From the NCBI GenBank assembly GCA_016839665.1, contig JAEOTU010000287.1, positions 1 to 13,940 of the forward strand: a DNA stretch of 13,940 bases, read 5' to 3'. The stretch is from Candidatus Hodarchaeota archaeon (GTDB lineage Archaea; Asgardarchaeota; Heimdallarchaeia; Hodarchaeales; Hodarchaeaceae). Position 1 is the stretch's first letter. Every line of letters begins with the position of its first letter. Below, piece after piece: positions 7,104-12,259 of the stretch. The translations under genes and the position numbers were made by a program. Below the pieces are notes generated by a model. That model did not search any database. It saw nothing but the letters and a program-made list of their open reading frames with translations, and was not told the DNA's origin.

Positions 7104-7411
7104 TAAAATCACCTTCAATTTTTTACAAAATCTTTACTTTTTTAGCGGTTTTTATTTCTTTTTTTATGATCTAGAATGTTCATAAAAGCTCCTTTAGGAG
7201 GTTTACCACCTTAAAAGATAAATTCGATTCAGTAGTTGCATGTCTATTGAATTTTTAAAACCTTAATTCTCTAAACGTTATATTACAATCACTTTGTTAA
7301 TCATGGAAATTTTGACATAATAGTTATTTATTTCTTGGAAATTTGCTGAAAAATGGAAAATAATTTCTTTTTGATGTTCCTTCTTGAGGAAATGATACGA
7401 GTAGTCCGATT
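7104..7411. other. divergent intergenic region between rubredoxin and glutaredoxin
   Basis: 308 bp without a gene. It holds the minus-strand rubredoxin promoter (AT-rich, TATA candidates around 7155-7170) and the plus-strand glutaredoxin/FTR promoter (AAAATAATT, 7357-7365). In between lies an overlapping pair of inverted repeats: CTCCT-TT-AGGAG (7189-7200), and AGGAGGT-TT-ACCACCT (7196-7211, one A/A mismatch). They share the AGGAG arm and cannot pair at the same time. They sit upstream of both genes and could bind a regulator acting on both. Confidence 0.4.
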
Positions 7412-7726
7412 ATGGCATTTAATTCCATTAGAATTCCAGGAAACGTTGTGACTGTAGAAGGTACACGAAAACAATATAGTGAAATATTTCTTTTTGCAAT
7501 TTCTACCTGCATGTGGTGTAAGAGAGGTAAACGCTGGCTTAAAAAGCACGGGTGGGGATTCTCCTACCTGGATATCGATAAAATCCCTGTGGAAGAGAAA
7601 AATATACTGAAAAAAGATATTGAAGATGTTTTTGGAGTTAAACCAAGATTTCCATTTCTCGTTGTAAATAAATTTCAATGTGATTCTGGATATAACCCAG
7701 ATATTTGGGAGCAAATGATCCAATGA
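7412..7726 (+). CDS. glutaredoxin-like thiol oxidoreductase (C-M-W-C)
   Basis: 104 aa thioredoxin-fold protein. After an N-terminal extension of about 23 residues, the first strand (IFLFAIS) leads into the redox motif T-C33-M-W-C36-K, then a basic helix (KRGKRWLKKHG), a second strand (FSYLDIDK) and an F-P-F-L-V-V segment supplying the cis-proline. C-M-W-C replaces the usual C-P-Y-C, and the Arg/Lys-rich helix would suit docking onto an acidic partner. The 3' end overlaps the next gene by ATGA (7723-7726), so the two are translationally coupled and most likely form a pair in which FTR reduces this protein. It could then reduce peroxiredoxin and other disulfides. The ribosome site is weak, so a short leader or leaderless mRNA is possible. 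Confidence 0.85.
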   Translation: MAFNSIRIPGNVVTVEGTRKQYSEIFLFAISTCMWCKRGKRWLKKHGWGFSYLDIDKIPVEEKNILKKDIEDVFGVKPRFPFLVVNKFQCDSGYNPDIWEQMIQ

Positions 7727-8055
7727 ATAATCAAAAATCCCTTAAAGATGTACGGGAGTATGTAACCAAGATTTCCAACCGAAATGGTTGGAAGTTAAAT
7801 TCTGATCAAGAATCACTTGATGATTTAATCCAAGGATTGCAAGACAACTTCAATCGATTAGGATACTACAACTGCCCGTGCCGAGATAGTCAAGAGGATC
7901 CCAAGATTGACCGGGATATTATCTGCCCTTGCCGATATGCAGAACCAGATATCAAAGAATATGGTTATTGCTATTGTACACTTTATTGTAGACTCGATTA
8001 TGATCAGAACCAAGCCATGAAAATGATTCCTGAAAGACGTCCCCCAATTGCATAA
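7723..8055 (+). CDS. ferredoxin:thioredoxin reductase, catalytic (beta) subunit-like
   Basis: 110 aa. The signature of three Cys-x-Cys pairs is C51-P-C53, C68-P-C70 and C83-Y-C85, with an extra C89. By the known plant/cyanobacterial enzyme, C51, C68, C70 and C83 would bind the [4Fe-4S] cluster, and C53/C85 would form the active disulfide. Spacings are X14 and X12, against X16 and X8 in the classic enzyme, and the His of CHC is Tyr here. No variable (alpha) subunit gene is nearby, as expected for archaeal forms. The enzyme passes single electrons from ferredoxin to a disulfide partner, here presumably the glutaredoxin it overlaps. ATG 7723 is chosen over TTG 7705 because of the ATGA overlap and GGAG 11 nt upstream. 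Confidence 0.9.
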   Translation: MNNQKSLKDVREYVTKISNRNGWKLNSDQESLDDLIQGLQDNFNRLGYYNCPCRDSQEDPKIDRDIICPCRYAEPDIKEYGYCYCTLYCRLDYDQNQAMKMIPERRPPIA

Positions 8056-8062
8056 CTTTTTA

Positions 8063-8093
8063 TTCTAAAGAAGTCTTCAACGATTATGTTGAA
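8063..8093 (+). promoter_or_regulatory. regulatory elements upstream of longin-like protein B
   Basis: TTCTAAAGAA (8063-8072), itself an inverted repeat (TTCT-AA-AGAA), is repeated exactly in the ferritin promoter and in compound form before rubrerythrin. It is followed by a second perfect dyad, TTCAAC-GATTAT-GTTGAA (8076-8093). Both lie between the TATA-like AACTTTTTATT (8053-8063) and the ATG at 8118, a region suited to repressor binding. Confidence 0.35.
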
Positions 8094-8117
8094 TTAGTTT
8101 CTTCAAGTTGTTATACA

Positions 8118-8651
8118 ATGGTTAAGTATTCGATGATTTATCAGGATTCTGGTCTCCCAATTTTCAGTAAATGTTTTTCAGACTTTTGTCGGATAACTAG
8201 GAAAGAACCGGCTCTTTTAACTACATTTTTGACTTTTCTTGAAAATTTTACTCAGAAAACAGTAGGTAGTTCTTTCCAGTCTTTTGTTTTAGCTAACACT
8301 GTGATGCGTTTTGGGAAGACTGTTCCTTCAGGCCATTCAGTTGTAATTGGATTAGAAAAAGATAATAATACAATTGTTAATGAAATCTTAAGACGAGTTG
8401 AAGATTTACTAGAAAATAAATATGCACATAAAAACTGGAATATCATCAGTAGTGAGTTTACATCAGAATTTGAAAAAGAATTATATGATGAAGTTTTTCA
8501 CCCTATTTTTCAAAATCACGGAGGATTTAAAGATAATTGTCCTCATGGCGAGAACTGTCCCTTGAAAACCTCTCTTTCAGAGAAAAAAAACGTCTGGATT
8601 ATTTTAAAAGAACGTATTCAGATAATTAATAAGAAATTAAAAGATATCTGA
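8118..8651 (+). CDS. longin/roadblock-like small protein B with Cys/His tail
   Basis: 177 aa, paralogous to the protein at 155-625. Residues 1-120 align throughout: Y-Q-D-SG-L-P-I-F-S-K-C19 against L-Q-T-SG-V-P-L-F-A-K-C19, a second Cys at 24, AL-x-T-x-FL, and a similar C-terminal helix (SEFEKELYDE against QEFEQDLLDL). It differs by an inserted H134-x6-C141-P-H143-G-E-N-C147 segment that could bind a metal or form a disulfide, followed by a basic amphipathic tail. The fold assignment is by pattern only. It sits 62 bp after the FTR gene, on the same strand and within the redox island, and shares a promoter element with ferritin. A redox- or iron-responsive regulatory role is a hypothesis. No Shine-Dalgarno sequence is seen before the ATG. 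Confidence 0.75.
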   Translation: MVKYSMIYQDSGLPIFSKCFSDFCRITRKEPALLTTFLTFLENFTQKTVGSSFQSFVLANTVMRFGKTVPSGHSVVIGLEKDNNTIVNEILRRVEDLLENKYAHKNWNIISSEFTSEFEKELYDEVFHPIFQNHGGFKDNCPHGENCPLKTSLSEKKNVWIILKERIQIINKKLKDI

Positions 8652-8666
8652 TTCCCTCATTGCATT

Positions 8667-8692
8667 AGATCAGTTGATTTCAACTTAGATCT
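8667..8692. terminator. hairpin between convergent genes
   Basis: AGATC and AGTTGA (8667-8677), a TT loop, then TCAACT, a two-base bulge and GATCT (8680-8692) form an 11-bp stem. It lies 15 nt after the stop of longin-like protein B and overlaps the stop of the reductase, and could end transcription in both directions. Strong T-runs are absent, so this is tentative. Confidence 0.35.
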
Positions 8693-9876
8693 GGAATGAC
8701 TTTTTTTATTCTAGTTTCATTATCTGAAACGGATTTCTCTTGTGTAAATATATTTCTAATTAGAGGGATAGCATTTTTAACTCCCAAAATGATTGCGGCT
8801 TTTATTTTATCATTATTGATAAATAGTTTAACATATTCCTCTTCATTGATATATTTCCTTACGCTATAGCCTAATTCAGGTTCTTTTCCAGTGTAACCAA
8901 AAGAACTCAAAAACAAATCAGTAACCTTTAACGTTGAAGATATTTTCGATCCTTTATACTTAGTATCCTTATTAATCATATTGTGCGCTGCAAGTCTTGC
9001 TTGTTGAATACTAGGAGGAATTAGGCCATATACTATTCCATTATGTTCTGCACAGTCTCCTGCTGCAAAAATATCTTCGTGTGATGTTTTTAAGTGATCA
9101 TCAACAATAATTCCACGGTTAATTTTTAAAAAATCCCGTACTAGTTCTATTCTAGGTTTAATACCAGTACAAGCTAGTACTAAATCTGAAGATATCTCCA
9201 AACCATCCTTAGTAATAACCTGCTCTACTTCTTTATCTCCAATAATTCTCAGAATTTCTTTATTCACATGGATCTTGATACCACGTTTTTCTAGAATTTT
9301 CTTGAGAATGTTTCCTCCTTCTTCATCCAATTGTCTTGGTAATAAGTGGGGAAAGAATTCGATTACGGTCGTTTCTTGACCCTGTTTGGCAGCTGCACTA
9401 GCGATTTCAAGACCCAGAACTCCACCTCCAATAATCACTGCTTTTTTGCTTACTTTAAATCGCTCGCGAATCTTTACCGCGTCGTTGAGACTTCTTATCG
9501 CGTAAAAGTGTTTTAATTGTCTTCCCTCAATGGAAGGGCACCAACAATCCGCTCCAGTCGCTATTAACAACCGATCAAAAGGATAAACTCTCTTTTGTGT
9601 TATTAATTCCTTTGTTTCAGCATTTATTTTCTCTACTTTCTCTTGAACATGCAAGTCTACTTGCAACTTTCTGTACCATTCGAGATTATAGGCAATAATG
9701 TCTTCAATAGTCATTTCATTGTTTCTAATAAACGTAGGTATCTTTGGTCGGTTGTAATAGCCAAGAAATGGTTCCTCAGTAAATTGAGTTATTGTTGTGT
9801 TTGAAGGTTTTTCTTTGGATAAGACCTGAACAGCAGAAACACCTGCTACACCATTACCAATAACCACATATTTCAT
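8680..9876 (-). CDS. NAD(P)H:rubredoxin oxidoreductase-like flavoprotein
   Basis: 398 aa, pyridine nucleotide-disulfide oxidoreductase fold. The N-terminal FAD-binding motif is V-I-G-N-G-V-A-G (5-12); a central NAD(P)-binding G-G-G-V-L-G-L-E begins near residue 150; the second FAD motif I-F-A-A-G-D-C-A lies near 268; a C-terminal domain begins near 320. There is no redox-active CxxxxC pair, which places it with rubredoxin/ferredoxin reductases, NADH oxidases and nitrite-reductase-like flavoproteins rather than disulfide reductases. Given rubredoxin, flavodiiron protein, SOR and rubrerythrin nearby, rubredoxin reductase is the best role; NADH oxidase or CoA-disulfide activity cannot be ruled out. 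Start ATG is certain from the FAD strand. It has its own promoter with an operator-like dyad and little leader. Confidence 0.9.
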   Translation of the reverse strand: MKYVVIGNGVAGVSAVQVLSKEKPSNTTITQFTEEPFLGYYNRPKIPTFIRNNEMTIEDIIAYNLEWYRKLQVDLHVQEKVEKINAETKELITQKRVYPFDRLLIATGADCWCPSIEGRQLKHFYAIRSLNDAVKIRERFKVSKKAVIIGGGVLGLEIASAAAKQGQETTVIEFFPHLLPRQLDEEGGNILKKILEKRGIKIHVNKEILRIIGDKEVEQVITKDGLEISSDLVLACTGIKPRIELVRDFLKINRGIIVDDHLKTSHEDIFAAGDCAEHNGIVYGLIPPSIQQARLAAHNMINKDTKYKGSKISSTLKVTDLFLSSFGYTGKEPELGYSVRKYINEEEYVKLFINNDKIKAAIILGVKNAIPLIRNIFTQEKSVSDNETRIKKVIPDLS

Positions 9877-9893
9877 TTTAATCGCGTTTTATT

Positions 9894-9926
9894 GGGAATA
9901 TGATTCCCCTTAATAAGTATATAGAC
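9894..9926 (-). promoter_or_regulatory. promoter and 15-bp operator-like dyad of the rubredoxin reductase gene
   Basis: On the minus strand a TATA box (CTATATACTTATTAA, about 9911-9924) predicts a start near 9893-9897. A perfect 6-3-6 dyad, GGGAAT-ATG-ATTCCC, covers 9894-9908, just at that transcription start and 18 bp before the ATG. Occupancy would block initiation, so repression of the reductase is the expected effect. Its geometry equals that of the GTTCGA dyad at 10954, but the sequence differs. Confidence 0.5.
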
Positions 9927-9940
9927 AGATAATTGACTTC

Positions 9941-9993
9941 AAAAATAAAAAAAAGGGTTTCTCTAATAATAACATTAAAGTCATCATTAGAGA
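9941..9993 (-). terminator. terminator of the ferritin-SOR unit
   Basis: Reading the minus strand, an 8-bp stem (ATTAGAGA 9986-9993 paired with TCTCTAAT 9960-9967; 18-nt loop) includes the SOR stop codon. It is followed by a T-rich tract (complement of the A-run 9941-9954, a run of eight T plus five T). Hairpin plus T-tract makes a good termination signal and separates SOR from the reductase gene. Confidence 0.55.
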
Positions 9994-10343
9994 GTAAGAG
10001 GTTCTTCGTTTTTCCAAAAACCGTGGATATTGCAGAAAGAGAAAGCAATTAATGTTCCAGGTTTGTCTGTCTTGATAGAAAAGTACCCTTTGGGTTCTGT
10101 TTTTCCAGCATCTCCATGTGAGTTAAAATCAATCCTTCCTATTTCTACTGGGAATTTTTCTCCTTCAGGGTGGAATAGCAATTGAATCCATCGAATATGA
10201 TGTTCGACTGTATTTGGATGTTCGATCTCTTTTCCCACACTGACTTCTACCACTACTGGGTCTTTACTTTTTACTTCAATAACAGGAGCATGTTTCTCTT
10301 TCTTCCAATCCGCTGCTTGGAAAAATTCATTTAAATCTACCAT
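9987..10343 (-). CDS. sor: superoxide reductase (neelaredoxin type, class II)
   Basis: 118 aa, single-domain mononuclear iron enzyme reducing superoxide to H2O2. All active-site ligands are visible: E16-K17-H18-A-P, H42 (EHP), H48, and C104-N-I-H107-G near the C-terminus. They match the E14/K15/H16, H41, H47, C111/H114 set of the Pyrococcus enzyme. The N-terminal Fe(Cys)4 desulforedoxin domain is absent. The ATG at 10341-10343 is preferred over a GTG three codons upstream, because GGTG lies 6 nt before the ATG and contains that GTG. Only 46 nt separate it from the upstream ferritin gene with no clear TATA box between, so the two are probably cotranscribed. Electrons would come from rubredoxin. 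The H2O2 formed would be removed by rubrerythrin or peroxiredoxin. Confidence 0.95.
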   Translation of the reverse strand: MVDLNEFFQAADWKKEKHAPVIEVKSKDPVVVEVSVGKEIEHPNTVEHHIRWIQLLFHPEGEKFPVEIGRIDFNSHGDAGKTEPKGYFSIKTDKPGTLIAFSFCNIHGFWKNEEPLTL

Positions 10344-10389
10344 ATTAAACACCTTTAATGCAAAAATTTTCGATATGCCTTCAGAGGAT

Positions 10390-10875
10390 CTATTCTGTTT
10401 CTCTTACAGTATGTTGATCAAAGAGCATATCATTCTTGAAAGCAGCCTGTCTTTCCACTAGTTCACTAGCGTTAGCTTCTTCCTCGATTTGTTCTGTAAC
10501 AAACCATTGGAGTAATTCTCTTGGATTGTAATCTTTCAACTCTTCTGCAAGAGTCACTAGCTCATGAATTTTCCCTGTAATAAACTGTTCGTGAGCATAA
10601 CCTGTTGCTACAATTTCTTTCACTGAAGTCCAATCAGATTTCGGTTCGGGAATTGCTGGAATTTTTGCTGTTCCACCGACGTCAATGATATAGTTCATAA
10701 ACTTGTAAGCATGGGACAGTTCTTCATTGTATTGTGCAAAGTACCAGCTGGACAACTTGTTGAACGAATGTTCTTTCAACCAAATACTCATACTTAGATA
10801 AATGTTAGCTGAATTAAGTTCCTCACCAATTTGTACATTTAACGCCTCGTTGAATTTTTCACTAATTAAAGCCAT
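10390..10875 (-). CDS. ftn: ferritin (FtnA-like, non-heme)
   Basis: 161 aa four-helix ferritin subunit expected to form a 24-mer iron store. Ferroxidase residues are present: E18, E52 and H55 (E-E-L-S-H), E96 (Y-A-H-E), Q129 and E132 (F-V-T-E-Q-I-E-E-E). The spacing matches bacterial FtnA closely. No heme-ligand Met in the bacterioferritin position is apparent. By oxidising and storing Fe(II) it limits Fenton chemistry, and it pairs naturally with SOR downstream in the same transcript. AAGGT lies 8 nt before the ATG. The promoter (TTTATTTAAAA, near 10937-10949) faces away from the Lrp-family gene, with a GTTCGA dyad between them. TTCTAAAGAA (10903-10912) lies close to the expected transcription start. 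Resemblance to bacterial forms could reflect transfer. Confidence 0.95.
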   Translation of the reverse strand: MALISEKFNEALNVQIGEELNSANIYLSMSIWLKEHSFNKLSSWYFAQYNEELSHAYKFMNYIIDVGGTAKIPAIPEPKSDWTSVKEIVATGYAHEQFITGKIHELVTLAEELKDYNPRELLQWFVTEQIEEEANASELVERQAAFKNDMLFDQHTVRETE

Positions 10876-10902
10876 TTTATTTTACCTTCTTTCGATTATT
10901 AG

Positions 10903-10912
10903 TTCTAAAGAA
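10903..10912 (-). promoter_or_regulatory. TTCTAAAGAA element in the ferritin promoter
   Basis: Exact copy of the 10-mer at 8063-8072. It lies 28 bp before the ferritin ATG and just downstream of the expected transcription start, a position where a bound protein would repress. Rubrerythrin has a compound version at 13612-13628. Confidence 0.35.
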
Positions 10913-10953
10913 TCCTATTGGAAAAAATTGCTTTGTTTTTTAAATAAAGTTAG

Positions 10954-11051
10954 GTTCGAATATCGAACAATATTCATAAAAAAAGCTCATCACGTGTTCG
11001 AAATTTGATGGACTATGGTTAAATTATCGAACGAATCAATTTTGGTCGAAC
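10954..11051. promoter_or_regulatory. cluster of GTTCGA/TCGAAC boxes between divergent ferritin and Lrp-family genes
   Basis: A perfect 6-3-6 dyad, GTTCGA-ATA-TCGAAC, lies at 10954-10968. Further single boxes are GTTCGA at 10996-11001 (42 bp downstream, four helical turns) and TCGAAC at 11027-11032 and 11046-11051, inside the first codons of the regulator. The dyad sits between the ferritin TATA box (10937-10949, minus) and the regulator's TATA-like TTCATAAAAAAAG (10973-10985, plus), so it can touch both promoters. Spaced dyads over several helical turns are typical of Lrp/AsnC octamers, so autoregulation plus ferritin control is the natural reading. Confidence 0.6.
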
Positions 11052-11437
11052 TTCAAAACAATTCTAATGTTTCCTTCATTGATTTAGCAGAAAAATTTAG
11101 GGTTTCAGATACTGCGGTTCGGAAAAGAGTTAGGAAACTAAAAGAGAATGGTGTTATTAAGAAGTTTACCATAGAGATTGATCATAGAAAACTAGGATAT
11201 GAATTAACAGCTTTTATCGGATTTGATGCTGAAGCTGAAGCATTTATTTCAATAATTGAAGAAATAAGGGATTTAGAGCATGTTCGAAGTATATTTCAAA
11301 CTAGCTTAGATCATGATTTTTTACTTGAGTGTTGGTTTCGAGATAACGATGATTTAACTACTTTTATTCGGAAATTAGAAAAGATTAAGGGAGTAACGAG
11401 AGTTTGTCCTGCTACTGTTATTCAAAGAATCAAGTAA
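11015..11437 (+). CDS. Lrp/AsnC-family transcriptional regulator
   Basis: 140 aa. Residues about 5-50 form the Lrp-type helix-turn-helix (ILVELQNNSNVSFIDLAEKF, then SDTAVRKRVRKLKENGVIKK). Residues about 65-138 form the RAM/ligand-binding domain (LTAFIGFDAE..., HVRSIFQTSLDHDFLLECWF, GVTRVCPATVI). Members form dimers to octamers and wrap DNA; ligands are often amino acids. It is divergent from ferritin, 139 bp apart, with a multi-site GTTCGA array in between and reaching into its own first codons. It probably controls itself and the ferritin-SOR unit. Its ligand is not predictable; with C113-type single cysteines in the RAM domain, thiol sensing is conceivable but speculative. The leader appears very short and no strong Shine-Dalgarno sequence is seen. 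Confidence 0.93.
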   Translation: MVKLSNESILVELQNNSNVSFIDLAEKFRVSDTAVRKRVRKLKENGVIKKFTIEIDHRKLGYELTAFIGFDAEAEAFISIIEEIRDLEHVRSIFQTSLDHDFLLECWFRDNDDLTTFIRKLEKIKGVTRVCPATVIQRIK

Positions 11438-11446
11438 CTTACCTAA

Positions 11447-11464
11447 TTTCAGTTGCAACTGAAA
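11447..11464. promoter_or_regulatory. perfect 18-bp palindrome after the Lrp-family gene
   Basis: TTTCAGTTGCAACTGAAA is fully self-complementary and begins 10 nt after the regulator's stop codon. A related fragment, GCAACTG followed by TTG, recurs at 11535-11544. It may be an operator for the downstream ferritin-like gene or part of a transcript-end hairpin. No T-run follows directly, which favours a protein-binding site. Confidence 0.4.
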
Positions 11465-11718
11465 ATAAAATTAAAGCTTCAGAGAAATAATATACAATTT
11501 CAATTCTCTATTTTAAACAAAGAACTAATGCCCTGCAACTGTTGACAAAGATTTTTCTTCCTATTATTCTTCCTATTTAGTTAATATGGTTACTTAGGAT
11601 ATTTTTATTTAGACTTAAGATTCATAATGTAATTATCTAGCTTTTGATAAAAGCAAAGAGTTCTTTAAGAATAGTTCAAGTGAGAATACTAGTAACCTCT
11701 TGTAGAGGAGATAAATGT

Positions 11719-12195
11719 ATGAACACACAAGAACGGGTTGAATTTTATAAAAACCAGATTAAATTAGAGGAGGAAATTGTAGAGTCCGCAAATACCTCTG
11801 TGAAAGACGTTCCAAATATTATGGTTAAAGAACTGATTTTAGGTATTGCTATGGATTCTAATAAACATGCTTCTTTGTTAAATGCTCTTATTGCTTTAAA
11901 CACAGGAACTACTCCCTTAATTCCAGAAGAGACTACGGATCAATTAAAAGAAAATATTGCTAAACATATCAAGTTGGAACAAAAGGCTATTGATACTTAC
12001 AAAGTCTTTTGGAAGGAATTAGATGACGAGAAGGAAAAAGTTGTTGTAAAAGCGATTTTAAATGATGAAATTCGTCATCACCAACTATTAAAACGTCTTC
12101 ATAAAATGATCGTCGAAAAAGAAGCACTTACTGAACAAGATGTTTGGGATTGGACGTGGAAAGACTCTCTTTTCCATGGATCGCCTGGAGGTTGA
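11719..12195 (+). CDS. ferritin-like (rubrerythrin-like) diiron-fold protein without rubredoxin domain
   Basis: 158 aa from ATG 11719, chosen because GAGGAG lies 8 nt upstream; the frame stays open back to a TTG at 11644, but that stretch has no ferritin-like features. Four helices with candidate iron ligands: E17/E18 in helix 1, D46-S-N-K-H50 in helix 2, E87 in helix 3, and D116-E117-I-R-H120-H121 in helix 4. The first E-x-x-H is altered: Ser stands where Glu is expected, with Asp one residue earlier, so iron binding there is uncertain. The C-terminus ends in W-D-W-T-W-K-D-S-L-F-H-G-S-P-G-G, a compact aromatic/Gly tail. Likely a peroxidase or iron-handling protein; no substrate can be named. 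It stands between the regulator and the acyl-CoA dehydrogenase on the same strand. Confidence 0.8.
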   Translation: MNTQERVEFYKNQIKLEEEIVESANTSVKDVPNIMVKELILGIAMDSNKHASLLNALIALNTGTTPLIPEETTDQLKENIAKHIKLEQKAIDTYKVFWKELDDEKEKVVVKAILNDEIRHHQLLKRLHKMIVEKEALTEQDVWDWTWKDSLFHGSPGG

Positions 12196-12209
12196 AAGGA
12201 AAGCTTTCA
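12193..12209 (+). terminator. short hairpin at the end of the ferritin-like gene
   Basis: TGAAAG (12193-12198, including the stop codon) pairs with CTTTCA (12204-12209) over a 5-nt loop, and is followed within a few bases by CCTTAATTTT. A weak terminator is possible; the T-tract is short. Confidence 0.25.
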
Positions 12210-12259
12210 GTTCCTTAATTTTGTAACTAAACTATAATTACTAACCTAGGTGGTATAAA

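Noticed and set aside
7319..7326. AATAGTTA before glutaredoxin as a third copy of the peroxiredoxin repeat
   Set aside because: An 8-mer of this composition is expected once or twice by chance in a window this size; only the tandem 11-mer pair is kept as a claim.
7705..7722. TTG start of the FTR gene six codons upstream
   Set aside because: The ATG at 7723 overlaps the preceding stop as ATGA with GGAG upstream, a standard coupled start.
7328..7723. Minus-strand open frames opposite the glutaredoxin gene
   Set aside because: The plus strand encodes a clear C-x-x-C thioredoxin-fold protein coupled to FTR; the antisense frames have no motif.
10344..10352. GTG start three codons before the SOR ATG
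   Set aside because: This GTG is part of the GGTG Shine-Dalgarno sequence for the ATG at 10341-10343.
11644..11718. N-terminal extension of the ferritin-like protein from a TTG
   Set aside because: The internal ATG at 11719 has GAGGAG at ideal spacing, and the extension adds no ferritin-like sequence.
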